64,000 nucleotides of DNA. It comes from Halobacterium noricense. Its GTDB lineage: Archaea; Halobacteriota; Halobacteria; Halobacteriales; Halobacteriaceae. The stretch covers positions 992,001 to 1,056,000 of the forward strand of contig NZ_CP089468.1 in NCBI RefSeq assembly GCF_021233435.1, read 5' to 3'. The position numbers and the translations under genes are program-made. Position 1 is the stretch's first letter. Each line of letters opens with the position of its first letter. Shown here one piece after another: positions 52,874 to 60,228 of the stretch. The notes below the pieces were generated by a model. That model made no database searches. It was not told where the DNA came from and was given only the letters and a program-made list of their open reading frames with translations.

Positions 52874-54190
52874 TTTGCTTCCTTCGGTCGCAAATTGTAC
52901 TGCACAGCCACGCTACTGCGACTTTAACCGGACTGGGGTTGAGCCGGTTTTCGGGATTTCATTTGATTTGAACCCCTGAACGACTGGTCCTCGACGTCTT
53001 ACTGCGGTGGAATGGATTTCAACCTCTACCTGTAAAAGTGTTTAGCAGATATTGGGTTCTCGGGTCAAAGAGAAAGCGTACGCACGCGAAAAGATACGGA
53101 TTTGAGCCACTGTAGTCAACGGGAAGGGTGTATCCGGTTAGAACATCAACGTTGCGCGCGGCTTCGCACCCAACGTTACCGGGTCAGAAATTTTCCTCCA
53201 AATTTGGGTACACCAATTGGGTGGTGGTAGTGCAGCCCTTCCAAACTCGATTTAATGATGGTATCCATATACAACTGGGGGAATATAATAGTCCAGATTA
53301 TTATGTATAGGCGGTTCGGTTGTCTTGATTAGGTAGTTCTGTTGTTCGGTTGTTCGGTTGTCTCACATAGCGAACCCGCGAAGTCCTACATCATGGATGC
53401 TTCAGCCACGAAGAATCACTGTCTCGTACGTCTCGTACAATTACCTCGGTTGTCTTTGTTATCTCGGTTACCTGCACTACAATACAGTATACAGTACTGT
53501 TACAAGTAGTTGTGATACAGTACGAATAACTTCTGCTGTGTTGTTGTGCTGTGCTGTATTACTATACTGCTGTGCTGTGTTGTGGTGCTGGTATCATCGG
53601 GAACCCTCCGCCGGACTATTTCTCTCTACTATATCACAGTACGATGAAATAGTACGTTACAGTACGAGAAAACAGTACGTAGAATAGTATATGTAGTTCA
53701 ACTAAATCCCTCAGATGTTAGATAGACTACAGTGCCATCACAGGAGGTTTTCACCAGTAGATGATGTTTCCCTCTCGGAACCCACCAAAACCGTCTGTGG
53801 TGCAACTCAGGCGTGTTAAATTACGCTCTGACATGGACAGGAGATTCTTATATCTGAATTGTCGTTGAATCCCAACTTGGCACCTAATTTTACTACCGAG
53901 CCGGGTCGGGTTCTCGATGTTGAACTTTGAGTGATTGCGATACTTTGGATTGTGGGTTGTACATGCTACAAAGCGACTGGTTCGGTTGTATTAGTAAGGT
54001 AACCGCAGCGTCTACTTCACAGCAAGGCACGGAATTCAACTATGTCTATTATATTTATCTGATAGTATGGGGGAGATAAAACAGACAGAATTGTTATATT
54101 ATTGGGGTTGGCGATGATATTTGCGGGTCAGCGGCTAATCATGGGTATTGGCATAATCACCGGCGGCGTTCTCGATGGTAACAGAATACA
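52874..54190. other. AT-rich non-coding region of the 3.4-kb element
   Basis: No convincing gene: open frames here lack acidic halophile composition and are full of Cys/Tyr/Leu from low-complexity DNA. Notable content: repeated CGGTTGT words (about 53310-53365), a CTGTGTTGTTGTG-type low-complexity run (about 53530-53590), and the iteron-like CAGTACG array at 53637. A replication or partition origin would fit. Confidence 0.6.
53637..53682 (+). repeat. Iteron-like repeats (CAGTACG)
   Basis: CAGTACG occurs at 53637, 53660 and 53673 with a TAGTACG variant at 53650, so that two 23-base units follow each other; further copies are at 53518 and a variant CAGTACT at 53492. The regular 10/13-base spacing is about one helical turn, as for iterons bound by an initiator or repressor. 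Confidence 0.55.
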
Positions 54191-54982
54191 TCAGATTCTA
54201 TCAAGTAGTTCGTCCTTCTTTTTCTTGAATTCTGCCTCAGAAATATCGCCTTCATCTTTCAAGGATTTTAACCGCTCCAGTTGGTCAAGAGGACTTGCTT
54301 GGGTATTACCACTATCTTCCTGCCCCTGAGTCAATTCGTCGCGACGATGACGGACATACTCAATTGCTTTCCGGCAGTCCGCCTCATCTGATAGGCTTCC
54401 GGAGAGATGATATGTGCGACCGTGCGTTTGCAGAGATAACCGGCTTGTAGCCCCGCCCCCTCCAATATCTAAGTCAATTCCCGTTATCGAATCGTACGGA
54501 ATATGCCGCTCATCAGTTCCATTTCCTTGCTGGATTATAACAAATACTCGTTCGTCGGTAATAACCGTTAGACACTGGTTGATTCCGACCGACATTTTCC
54601 GACTTCGGTTGTTTCCGAGTAGTGAAGTACTGTCACCCCCACCCTCAACGTCAATTGTATTACCTTTGATAATATGGTGGGGCTGTTCATCTTCATCAAG
54701 GAAGTCTAATACAGTGGACTGACCTGCGCCGGTTGCTTTCAGTACGCTTTCGGTTACCGTCCCACCATCAGCAGTTTGTACAAGATTGCCCACATATTCC
54801 TCATCATACTCATGGCCCCCAGTTGTCGAGTACTTTCGTATCTGAGAGAAGGTTGTTTCGTACTCACAGTTTCGGCAAACAACTTCTGATTTCAGAACAC
54901 CGCCCTTGAGTTGGTCTTTGCCACATTTGGGGCAGGATTGCAGGTGGACAGAGGTGTTCTTGATTTTATCAAATAGGCCCAT
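54191..54982 (-). CDS. Zinc-ribbon / PH-like / SHOCT protein
   Basis: A 263-residue protein. N-terminal zinc ribbon CPKCGKDQLKGGVLKSEVVCRNC (Cys17-Cys40), a middle beta-rich PH-like domain (QCLTVITDERVFVIIQQGNGTDERHIPYDSITGIDLD), and a C-terminal SHOCT motif (SPLDQLERLKSLKDEGDISEAEFKKKKDELLDRI). SHOCT/bPH proteins recur on archaeal and bacterial mobile elements and are thought to help oligomerisation or membrane/surface assembly; no firm function. Minus-strand TATA-like ATTTATGTG (about 55003-55012) is 25-30 bases before the ATG at 54982. It is the only cargo-type gene of the 3.4-kb element and is less GC-rich than the chromosome. Confidence 0.82.
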   Translation of the reverse strand: MGLFDKIKNTSVHLQSCPKCGKDQLKGGVLKSEVVCRNCEYETTFSQIRKYSTTGGHEYDEEYVGNLVQTADGGTVTESVLKATGAGQSTVLDFLDEDEQPHHIIKGNTIDVEGGGDSTSLLGNNRSRKMSVGINQCLTVITDERVFVIIQQGNGTDERHIPYDSITGIDLDIGGGGATSRLSLQTHGRTYHLSGSLSDEADCRKAIEYVRHRRDELTQGQEDSGNTQASPLDQLERLKSLKDEGDISEAEFKKKKDELLDRI

Positions 54983-55082
54983 GATATCCCATTCACCCTA
55001 CCACATAAATAGATGTTTGACATATTAAATAAGTTTAGTTATGTTGACAATACATATAATTCAGGTTAGACTGGTGGAGAGT

Positions 55083-56120
55083 CTATAATAAGTCTAAGAA
55101 CTGTTCGCGCCCTTCTCGCTCTTGTTCTTTCGACCGTGCGTCATAGTGCTTGTTCAGTACCTCGACAGAGACATCAACGCGCTCCGCGAGTTTCTCTTTC
55201 GGCCATCCACGCTCGATATGATAGGTAATCGACCCACGACGAATTGGGTGGAGTGATTTTGACGATGGACACCCGAAGGCTTCTTTCTTCCTCGAAGCAG
55301 CGTCACAGCCATCTATATCCCGGTCGTGAGGACAGTCCCCAGTAACAACGCACGGGCGCGTGATAGCGGTGAAGTTCTTGTACGCCCGTTGCCTCTCAAC
55401 ACGCTGCGTCCCCGTGCAGAACAACGGCTTGCGGTCGTACTGGTCGGTTACATCAGGACGTTTCCCCTCGATGTAGTCAACGAGAACACCGTGGGTATCC
55501 TCGTTCAGAGTGACGTTGCGTTCGCCGCCGTTCCCGTTCTTCAACGGGGTTCCCTCAACCGTCCGGTTCTGGAAGCGCAAGATAGCCCCGTTTCCATCAC
55601 TCACGACGTCCTCGACGTCAAGGGCAATTGCCCCACTAATTCGACAGCCCGTGTGCCACATCGTCTTGAACAGGGCGTGTCGCCGTGATGCGTATTCGTA
55701 GGTGCTGAGGTAGCGGAGGATTTGTTCGGCTTGGTTCAGGGGGATGCTTTCGTTACTAACAGCCTGTTCCTTCGTCACCTCGGGAATCTCCATACGGTCA
55801 GCCGTCCCACGTTCGACTAACTCCGCCTTCTCGCACCACCGAACGAACACCCGCAGCGTCTTCACGTTATTATGGAGGGTGATTTGCTTCACCTCACCCT
55901 TCCGCGTCTGCTTCCACGACTCGATTACGTAGCCGCCGACCTTCCCGATGGATTCAATCTCGTTTTCCTCGCAGAAGTCCGCGAAGTGGTCGGTAGGGTA
56001 CTTGTACGTTCTGTACGTTGATTCCTTCACGTTACCGCGACGAGCGTTCAGGAATTCCCTGCGTGCTTTTCGGGGGCTGATTTCGTCAGCCGGATTTTCG
56101 AGGTCGGGTATCATTTTCAT
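55083..56120 (-). CDS. int: Tyrosine recombinase/integrase
   Basis: A 345-residue phage-type integrase. N-terminal SAM-like core-binding domain (FLNARRGNVKESTYRTYKYPTDHFADFCEENEIESI) and a catalytic domain with Arg in HTGCRISGAIALD, HPIRRGSITYH (H-x-x-R) and the Tyr nucleophile in VEVLNKHYDARSKEQERE. It has a Cys-rich insertion (VVTGDCPHDRDIDGCDAASRKKEAFGC) seen in haloarchaeal integrases. The frame stays open through the right att repeat to 56291, but the part before MKMIPDLENP (56120) is translation of the tRNA piece and is not integrase-like; start at 56120 or 56114. It should catalyse recombination between the two 26-bp repeats. Confidence 0.92.
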   Translation of the reverse strand: MKMIPDLENPADEISPRKARREFLNARRGNVKESTYRTYKYPTDHFADFCEENEIESIGKVGGYVIESWKQTRKGEVKQITLHNNVKTLRVFVRWCEKAELVERGTADRMEIPEVTKEQAVSNESIPLNQAEQILRYLSTYEYASRRHALFKTMWHTGCRISGAIALDVEDVVSDGNGAILRFQNRTVEGTPLKNGNGGERNVTLNEDTHGVLVDYIEGKRPDVTDQYDRKPLFCTGTQRVERQRAYKNFTAITRPCVVTGDCPHDRDIDGCDAASRKKEAFGCPSSKSLHPIRRGSITYHIERGWPKEKLAERVDVSVEVLNKHYDARSKEQEREGREQFLDLL

Positions 56121-56242
56121 TCCGACCACAGCAAGTCCCAAGGACCGACGACAGGTAGGGGAGTCAGCCGCGCAACGAGATTCCATCCCCTCTGCTGCCA
56201 TCGACGGAGCCGCCCGAATCGCAAGAGGGCGGCGGAGTCGGT

Positions 56243-56268
56243 GGGGGTTCAAATCCCTCCGGCCCCAT
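56243..56268 (+). repeat. attR of the 3.4-kb element / attL of the provirus
   Basis: Second exact copy of the 26-bp tRNA-Trp 3' end. The adjoining tRNA 5' part is absent. Viral genes start immediately to the right, so this copy may serve both the left element and the provirus. Confidence 0.85.
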
Positions 56269-56270
56269 AC

Positions 56271-56304
56271 CATATATAAGTAAAGCGGCACCGATTGCCG
56301 CTTT
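56271..56304 (+). promoter_or_regulatory. Provirus left promoter with operator-like palindrome
   Basis: CATATATAAG (56270-56280) is a strong TATA box. It is followed by a palindrome with 9-base arms AAAGCGGCA and TGCCGCTTT (56282-56290 and 56296-56304), which covers the expected start site (about 56301). This suggests a repressor operator; alternatively the hairpin ends leftward transcripts. Confidence 0.6.
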
Positions 56305-56358
56305 CTTCACCGCACAGAACGCCACCAGCCACCCGGCCGTTCTCCGGGGGTGGTCTGC

Positions 56359-56484
56359 GTGAGCGCCCCAGCCGATTCTCACGACGACCGCGACGACAGA
56401 GCCATCTGTCGCTACTGCGGCGGCTTCATCGACTACGACGGGCAACTCTGCCCGGCTCTCCACCGGGGTGAGTGCCGCCCATGA
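56359..56484 (+). CDS. Small viral zinc-finger protein
   Basis: A 41-residue ORF from GTG 56359: VSAPADSHDDRDDRAICRYCGGFIDYDGQLCPALHRGECRP. CxxC and a later C...H...C give a probable zinc site. Its TGA overlaps the ATG of the next gene (ATGA at 56481). Small zinc proteins of this kind are common in haloarchaeal viruses. Confidence 0.6.
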   Translation: MSAPADSHDDRDDRAICRYCGGFIDYDGQLCPALHRGECRP

Positions 56485-56603
56485 ACCGCTTCTGTGGGAA
56501 CTGTGGCACGCGCCTCGAAGTCACGTCGACGCGCGGCGGCATCCCGCACCGCGTCTGTCCCGACTGTGGTGGCGGTCCATCGGGGGTGTTCGCAGGCCCA
56601 TGA
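56481..56603 (+). CDS. Small viral zinc-ribbon protein
   Basis: A 40-residue ORF, MNRFCGNCGTRLEVTSTRGGIPHRVCPDCGGGPSGVFAGP, with two CxxC knuckles (Cys5/8 and Cys26/29) forming a classical zinc ribbon. Overlaps the next start by ATGA (56600-56603). Function unknown. Confidence 0.65.
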   Translation: MNRFCGNCGTRLEVTSTRGGIPHRVCPDCGGGPSGVFAGP

Positions 56604-57193
56604 GCGACCTCGACCCCATCGAGGCCGCGCTCTCGCCCGCCCAACTCGAAGCCTGGAAAGCCTGCCGCGCGCCCGGTGAAATGCCCGTGAGCAGGTTCGC
56701 TGACGAGACCGAACGCTCGAAAGGCACCGTCGGCAACCACCTCAGCCGCGCCGAAGACAACCTCGCCGACGCCGCCGACGAGTTCGCCGACGCCGCCACA
56801 CCCGTCGACTTCAAGACCGAGTGCCAGCGCCGCTCGACCAGCTGGAAGCGCGCCGCGCCGATGGCCGACGACACCGAGATTCGCAAACTCAACAGCTACG
56901 CGTGGGCCGTCCGCCTCCCCGACGGACAGACCCACGTCACCGCCCTGCTCCGCCGCGAGGACTACTTCGCCGGCTGGTGCGACTGCAAGGGCTTCACGTA
57001 CAACGGCGGCCCCTGCGCGCACCTCTGCACGCTCCGCCAAGCCGCCTTCGTCCACGTCGAGAGCGACGACGGCGACCGCGTTCGCATCCCCGAACAGCCA
57101 CCAAAGACGCCAGCCACCGACGGCGGCCAGCCCGTCGAGCCCGCCGCCGGCCACGACGGCCGCGAGTTCGGCCGCCCCGAATCCCAGCTATGA
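56600..57193 (+). CDS. HTH plus SWIM zinc-finger protein
   Basis: A 197-residue protein. Residues 8-60 are a sigma-70-region-4-like/bacterio-opsin-activator-like HTH (LSPAQLEAWKACRAPGEMPVSRFADETERSKGTVGNHLSRAEDNLADA). Residues about 95-155 hold a SWIM zinc finger: CDCKGFTYNGGPCAHLCTLRQ (CxC...CxH). SWIM domains bind DNA or proteins. The C-terminal 40 residues are disordered. The combination may make it a viral transcription or recombination regulator. Coupled to the preceding gene by ATGA. Confidence 0.8.
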   Translation: MSDLDPIEAALSPAQLEAWKACRAPGEMPVSRFADETERSKGTVGNHLSRAEDNLADAADEFADAATPVDFKTECQRRSTSWKRAAPMADDTEIRKLNSYAWAVRLPDGQTHVTALLRREDYFAGWCDCKGFTYNGGPCAHLCTLRQAAFVHVESDDGDRVRIPEQPPKTPATDGGQPVEPAAGHDGREFGRPESQL

Positions 57194-57393
57194 GCCCCTA
57201 CAGCACCTACAACGACGACGAACAGACGGAACAGCAGCCGGCCTCACGCGCGGACCCGCGAGAGCGCGTGAGTCTCGCTGGCATCCCCACAGGGGTGTCC
57301 TACATACTGCAACCGCAGTCCCGGAACCGCTCGCCGTGTGGGGATTCTGGCGCGTATGACACGACCGGCGTGCGTCATGCGGAGGTGGCCTGA
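57190..57393 (+). CDS. Hypothetical viral protein (67 residues)
   Basis: MSPYSTYNDDEQTEQQPASRADPRERVSLAGIPTGVSYILQPQSRNRS... No motif recognised. The ATG overlaps the stop of the SWIM gene (ATGA at 57190) and its stop is two bases before the next ATG, so the operon structure supports translation. Confidence 0.55.
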   Translation: MSPYSTYNDDEQTEQQPASRADPRERVSLAGIPTGVSYILQPQSRNRSPCGDSGAYDTTGVRHAEVA

Positions 57394-57395
57394 CG

Positions 57396-57797
57396 ATGGG
57401 CCGGATGGAGAGCGACGAGTCCAACACCAAGCGCGTCACCGTCCGCGTTCCCGAGCAGCTCGTCGAGGAGTACGACGAGGCGCTTGACGAGCAAGATACG
57501 AACCGTAGCGAGGACATCCGCCAGCACATGCGGCGCACGGTCTCGAAACCGACGACGGACGGCGGTCTCGTGCCTCCACAGGACGATGACACGCTCGCTG
57601 CAGCCTACACAGAACTCCGGCGACTGACTACTGATGGACGCTCACTCCCGCTTACAGAGGCCCGCAGTGTGCTAGCTTCGAAACTTAATATCCCAAAAGA
57701 GAGTGTACCTCGGCGTGTTCTGAAGCCGCTCAACGAACGAGGGTATCTCAAAAGAACTGGCGACCCTGTGAATCAGCCACATATTAGCGTCCGATAA
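57396..57797 (+). CDS. RHH / winged-helix DNA-binding protein
   Basis: A 133-residue protein. N-terminal ribbon-helix-helix (KRVTVRVPEQLVEEYDEALDEQDTNRSEDIRQHMRRTV), then a linker, then a C-terminal wHTH-like part (LTEARSVLASKLNIPKESVPRRVLKPLNERGYLKRTGDPVNQPHISV). Likely viral repressor or partition-type regulator; it is a good candidate for the factor that binds the palindrome at 56282-56304. Starts MGRMESDE; the second Met is an alternative. The second half is less GC-rich than the first. Confidence 0.75.
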   Translation: MGRMESDESNTKRVTVRVPEQLVEEYDEALDEQDTNRSEDIRQHMRRTVSKPTTDGGLVPPQDDDTLAAAYTELRRLTTDGRSLPLTEARSVLASKLNIPKESVPRRVLKPLNERGYLKRTGDPVNQPHISVR

Positions 57798-57804
57798 AAG
57801 TCTG

Positions 57805-58239
57805 CTATTCGGTAGATTCTATCGGGTCTCCGCGCCAATTCGTTGGATATCGTTTTTCTAGCAACTCCAGGAATTTCTCAACGTCCAAACCCGCTTTGTC
57901 CGCTTGCTCCTGTATGAAGTCGTTTGTAGGCTTTCGATACCCTCCACGGATGTTGCTAGACTCATCCAGAGCTTCATCAACAACCGCGTTATCGAACCCA
58001 CTGACAGAATCGCTCAATAGATCTAGTTCATCCTCGAAGTCGCTGATACTCTCCTGTATCTCCTTCTTTCTGGCTCGTAAGTTGTCTAATTCTCGTTCTG
58101 TCCGGCGTCGCCGGACTGCACTAGCGGTTCTTGTCGCTTCCTCCTCTCCCTTAAAATAGGCTGTTAGTAGCTCTTCGATCAGGTCGTGGACGGACTCGTC
58201 GTATTCCGCTAATTCCTCTTCAAGATCAATCTCTGCCAT
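57805..58239 (-). CDS. Coiled-coil hypothetical protein, antisense to the viral operon
   Basis: A 144-residue acidic protein with a long central coiled coil (RRRRTERELDNLRARKKEIQESISDFEDELDLLSDSVSGF). N-terminus ESVHDLIEELLTAYFKGEEEATRTASAV; the C-terminus is helical (GLDVEKFLELLEKRYPTNW). It is less GC-rich than its neighbours and reads against the main operon together with 58288-58542. Role unknown; opposite orientation suggests lysogeny or accessory function. Confidence 0.7.
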   Translation of the reverse strand: MAEIDLEEELAEYDESVHDLIEELLTAYFKGEEEATRTASAVRRRRTERELDNLRARKKEIQESISDFEDELDLLSDSVSGFDNAVVDEALDESSNIRGGYRKPTNDFIQEQADKAGLDVEKFLELLEKRYPTNWRGDPIESTE

Positions 58240-58287
58240 TCAGAGGACAGTCTCCTTCTAATATAGTTATATTAACGGATTCCAGAA

Positions 58288-58542
58288 TCAGACTTCAACC
58301 GTTGCCTGAGCTTGCTGGCAGAACGCGGGTTTCTCCATGTACGCCGGGAAGTCGTGAACGTCCGTTCGAACGACCTGCCACGCGCCCTGGTCGAAGCGCT
58401 CGACGCGCATCATCGTATCCGCGATTTCCAGGGATTCGCCGCCTTTCCCGCCCGTTACAACTTCTTCGTCGCGTAGTTCATCGAGCGGCAGGGACACGCC
58501 CGCCGACGTACCGCCGATGGACACCAACTGATTCATCGCCAT
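58288..58542 (-). CDS. Small hypothetical protein, possibly AbrB-like
   Basis: An 84-residue protein, MAMNQLVSIGGTSAGVSLPLDELRDEEVVTGGKGGESLEIADTMMRVERFDQGAWQVVRTDVHDF... The N-terminal pattern (SIGGTSAGVSLPLDELR) resembles SpoVT/AbrB swapped-hairpin DNA-binding or antitoxin proteins. Minus-strand TATA-like CCTTAACGG (about 58572-58580) lies about 33 bases before ATG 58542. It may act as the lysogenic regulator with 57805-58239. Confidence 0.6.
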   Translation of the reverse strand: MAMNQLVSIGGTSAGVSLPLDELRDEEVVTGGKGGESLEIADTMMRVERFDQGAWQVVRTDVHDFPAYMEKPAFCQQAQATVEV

Positions 58543-58658
58543 GACTACAGCAATACCCTCGCACAGTAGCCCGTTAAGGCTTACTGAGACTTTAGTCCGA
58601 CTCAAGTAATCCACGCCGCTTTGCGCCTCTCGCGCCTGTATCTGCGGCGAGGTGAACC

Positions 58659-59522
58659 GTGTCTATCGAGGTTGAGTTCGGGAGTATGGAGACCGCCGAC
58701 GAGTACCGGCGCGAACACGACGAATGGGTGTGTCCAATCGACGACGACGCGCGCCGGAAAACCGTCGCGTTCGTCTCGGATACGCCCGACTGGCTGCTCG
58801 ACCGCGCGCAAGTCGAGGCCGCCAGCAGCCGCGACGAACGCACCGCCGACGGCGGCCAGGTCGAGCTGACCGACAGCGAGAAAGACCGCCTCGGGCCGTT
58901 CACCGGCTCGAACAACTACCGGAAGGCCGCGGCCGTGAAGGGCGTGATGCTCGACGCGGGCGTCGACGACTGGACGAGCTACTACGACGAGACGCTGACC
59001 GTCGACGAGCACCGCGACCTCGCCGACCGCGCCGCCCGCGAGGGAGGCGGCGGCCGCCGCCTCGATGCCGAGGACAGCACCGACGAACGCCTCAGTCGGG
59101 CTGAATCGGCGATGGGCGAGGAGTGCGACCACGCTCGCGACCACTGCGAGCACGGCGACCCTGACGCCTGCGAGTTCCTGGGCGAAGCGTGCGGCTACGA
59201 CGACGAGGAAGTAGCCGCGATTCTCGACGAGGACGACGACGAAACCGAGCAGGAAATCGAGGGCGACGCGGCAGGCGCCCTCGGTCGGGCGTGGCAGGGG
59301 TACAAGGCCGCCATCGTGCGGCTCGCGCAGGAGATCGACGACGCCCTGGAGGCGAAGCGGAACGCCGAGCAGGCGGCCGCGGCCATCAACGCGATTCGCG
59401 CCGACCACGGCCAGGAACCAATCGAACTGGAACGACTCGAAGAGCTAAGCGACCGGCTCGCGGTCGAGGGGGAGCGCGCCCACGACGCCGAGGGCTACAC
59501 CGAGCAACAGGAGACAGCATGA
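58659..59522 (+). CDS. Hypothetical acidic viral protein
   Basis: A 287-residue protein from GTG 58659 (or ATG 58686, METADEYRREHDE). The N-terminal part resembles a small domain with ETADEYRREHDEWVCPIDDDARRKTVAFVSDTPDWLLDRAQ; the middle is acidic with a Cys/His cluster (CDHARDHCEHGDPDACEFLGEAC) that may bind metal; the C-terminus is a helical segment (GRAWQGYKAAIVRLAQEIDDALEAKRNAEQAAAAINAI). No function assigned. First gene of the rightward structural operon. Confidence 0.72.
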   Translation: MSIEVEFGSMETADEYRREHDEWVCPIDDDARRKTVAFVSDTPDWLLDRAQVEAASSRDERTADGGQVELTDSEKDRLGPFTGSNNYRKAAAVKGVMLDAGVDDWTSYYDETLTVDEHRDLADRAAREGGGGRRLDAEDSTDERLSRAESAMGEECDHARDHCEHGDPDACEFLGEACGYDDEEVAAILDEDDDETEQEIEGDAAGALGRAWQGYKAAIVRLAQEIDDALEAKRNAEQAAAAINAIRADHGQEPIELERLEELSDRLAVEGERAHDAEGYTEQQETA

Positions 59523-59563
59523 GACTCGAAATCACCGGAACGACGGACGGAGGCAGGGAATGA
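59519..59563 (+). CDS. 14-residue linking ORF
   Basis: MRLEITGTTDGGRE. The ATG overlaps the previous stop (ATGA at 59519-59522) and its TGA overlaps the next ATG (ATGA at 59560-59563); a GGAGG at 59549-59553 is well placed for the downstream gene. Probably a translational link, not a functional protein. Confidence 0.35.
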   Translation: MRLEITGTTDGGRE

Positions 59564-60228
59564 CGCTGAAGCCGCACTGGTGCCCGGTCGACGAGTGCGA
59601 CTTCGGCGTCGACGCGGAGCGCTCGCTCGGCTCGGTGCGCTCACACATCAACGCCGAGACCAGCGAGGGCCACGACTGGAACGCCCTCAAAGAGGAGGTA
59701 CACAACCAAGAGCAGCGAGAAGGCGCCGAAGAGCAGCCCGAAGCAGGCGAAACCTCGCCTTCAGAGCAGGGCGAAACGCCCCCAGAAAGCGCTGCTACCG
59801 ACGGCTCCGACGACGAAGAGGCAGAACCGGACGGAGAGCAGTCTGAAGGCACCGAATCCTCGCCTTCAGAGCAGGACGAAAACGGCTCTGACATGGCTAC
59901 ACAGGAAGAGTACGAGCAACAGCACTCGGAGAGCAGCGACGAAGGCGGCGACGAAGGCGAGTCGTCGGGCGATTCGCCTAGCGACGGCGAGCAATCGCCT
60001 ACAGGCGACGAGAGCAGCGGCGAGAGCGGGGGTGTGCCCGCGCCGAGCACCCAGACTGTGCTGCTCGTCGTCGGCGCGGTCGCGGTCACCGCGGCCATCT
60101 ACTGGTTCGTGCTCCGCGACGACGACAGCGCGCCATCCGGCAGTACGGCCAGCGTCGAGGCCGCCGACAGCGACGAAGAGAGCAGCGAGACCGAGCAGGA
60201 AGAGACGGAGGAACTCTGGGATGAGTGA
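59560..60228 (+). CDS. Zinc-finger protein with C-terminal membrane anchor
   Basis: A 222-residue protein. Residues 6-45 look like a C2H2-type finger (WCPVDECDFGVDAERSLGSVRSHINAETSEGHDW: C..C..H..H). A disordered Ser/Glu/Gly-rich region spans 50-165, followed by one transmembrane helix (TQTVLLVVGAVAVTAAIYWFVLRDDD) near residue 170 and an acidic tail. The layout of a nucleic-acid-binding head and a membrane anchor fits a minor virion membrane protein of an internal-membrane virus, but this is inference. Confidence 0.7.
   Translation: MTLKPHWCPVDECDFGVDAERSLGSVRSHINAETSEGHDWNALKEEVHNQEQREGAEEQPEAGETSPSEQGETPPESAATDGSDDEEAEPDGEQSEGTESSPSEQDENGSDMATQEEYEQQHSESSDEGGDEGESSGDSPSDGEQSPTGDESSGESGGVPAPSTQTVLLVVGAVAVTAAIYWFVLRDDDSAPSGSTASVEAADSDEESSETEQEETEELWDE

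Larger units (their letters stand above)
52848..56268. mobile_element. 3.4-kb integrated element at tRNA-Trp
   Basis: Bounded by the 26-bp direct repeats; repeat-to-repeat distance 3395 bases. It contains a 1.3-kb AT-rich non-coding part with iteron-like repeats, a zinc-ribbon/PH-like/SHOCT protein (54191-54982) and a tyrosine integrase (55083-56120) next to the right repeat. AT content is far above the chromosome on the left and the provirus on the right. No replication or capsid protein is recognisable, so it may be a satellite, a decayed plasmid, or the integration module of a larger unit. Confidence 0.8.

Noticed and set aside
52675-52911. Minus-strand 78-residue frame over tRNA-Trp
   Set aside because: Antisense of the tRNA gene; same artefact.
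53128-53310. 60-residue open frame in the same region
   Set aside because: No start signal and no halophile composition; likely chance opening in AT-rich DNA.
53530-53595. Possible CRISPR or simple-repeat array (CTGTGTTGTTGTG-like)
   Set aside because: Units are irregular and 5-10 bases long with no spacers; low-complexity DNA, not CRISPR. No CRISPR array was found in the window.
53358-53687. 109-residue open frame in the AT-rich part of the 3.4-kb element
   Set aside because: Full of Cys, Tyr and Leu from low-complexity DNA, no acidic bias, no promoter or homology-like pattern.
54102-54329. 75-residue plus-strand frame overlapping the SHOCT gene
   Set aside because: Its second half is the antisense of the conserved SHOCT C-terminus; only the first 30 codons are free, not enough for a call.
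56121-56291. Extended N-terminus of the integrase through the att repeat
   Set aside because: The extra residues (W-G-R-R-D-L-N-P...) are just translation of the tRNA-Trp 3' end, a frequent artefact; an SSV-type split integrase is therefore not supported.
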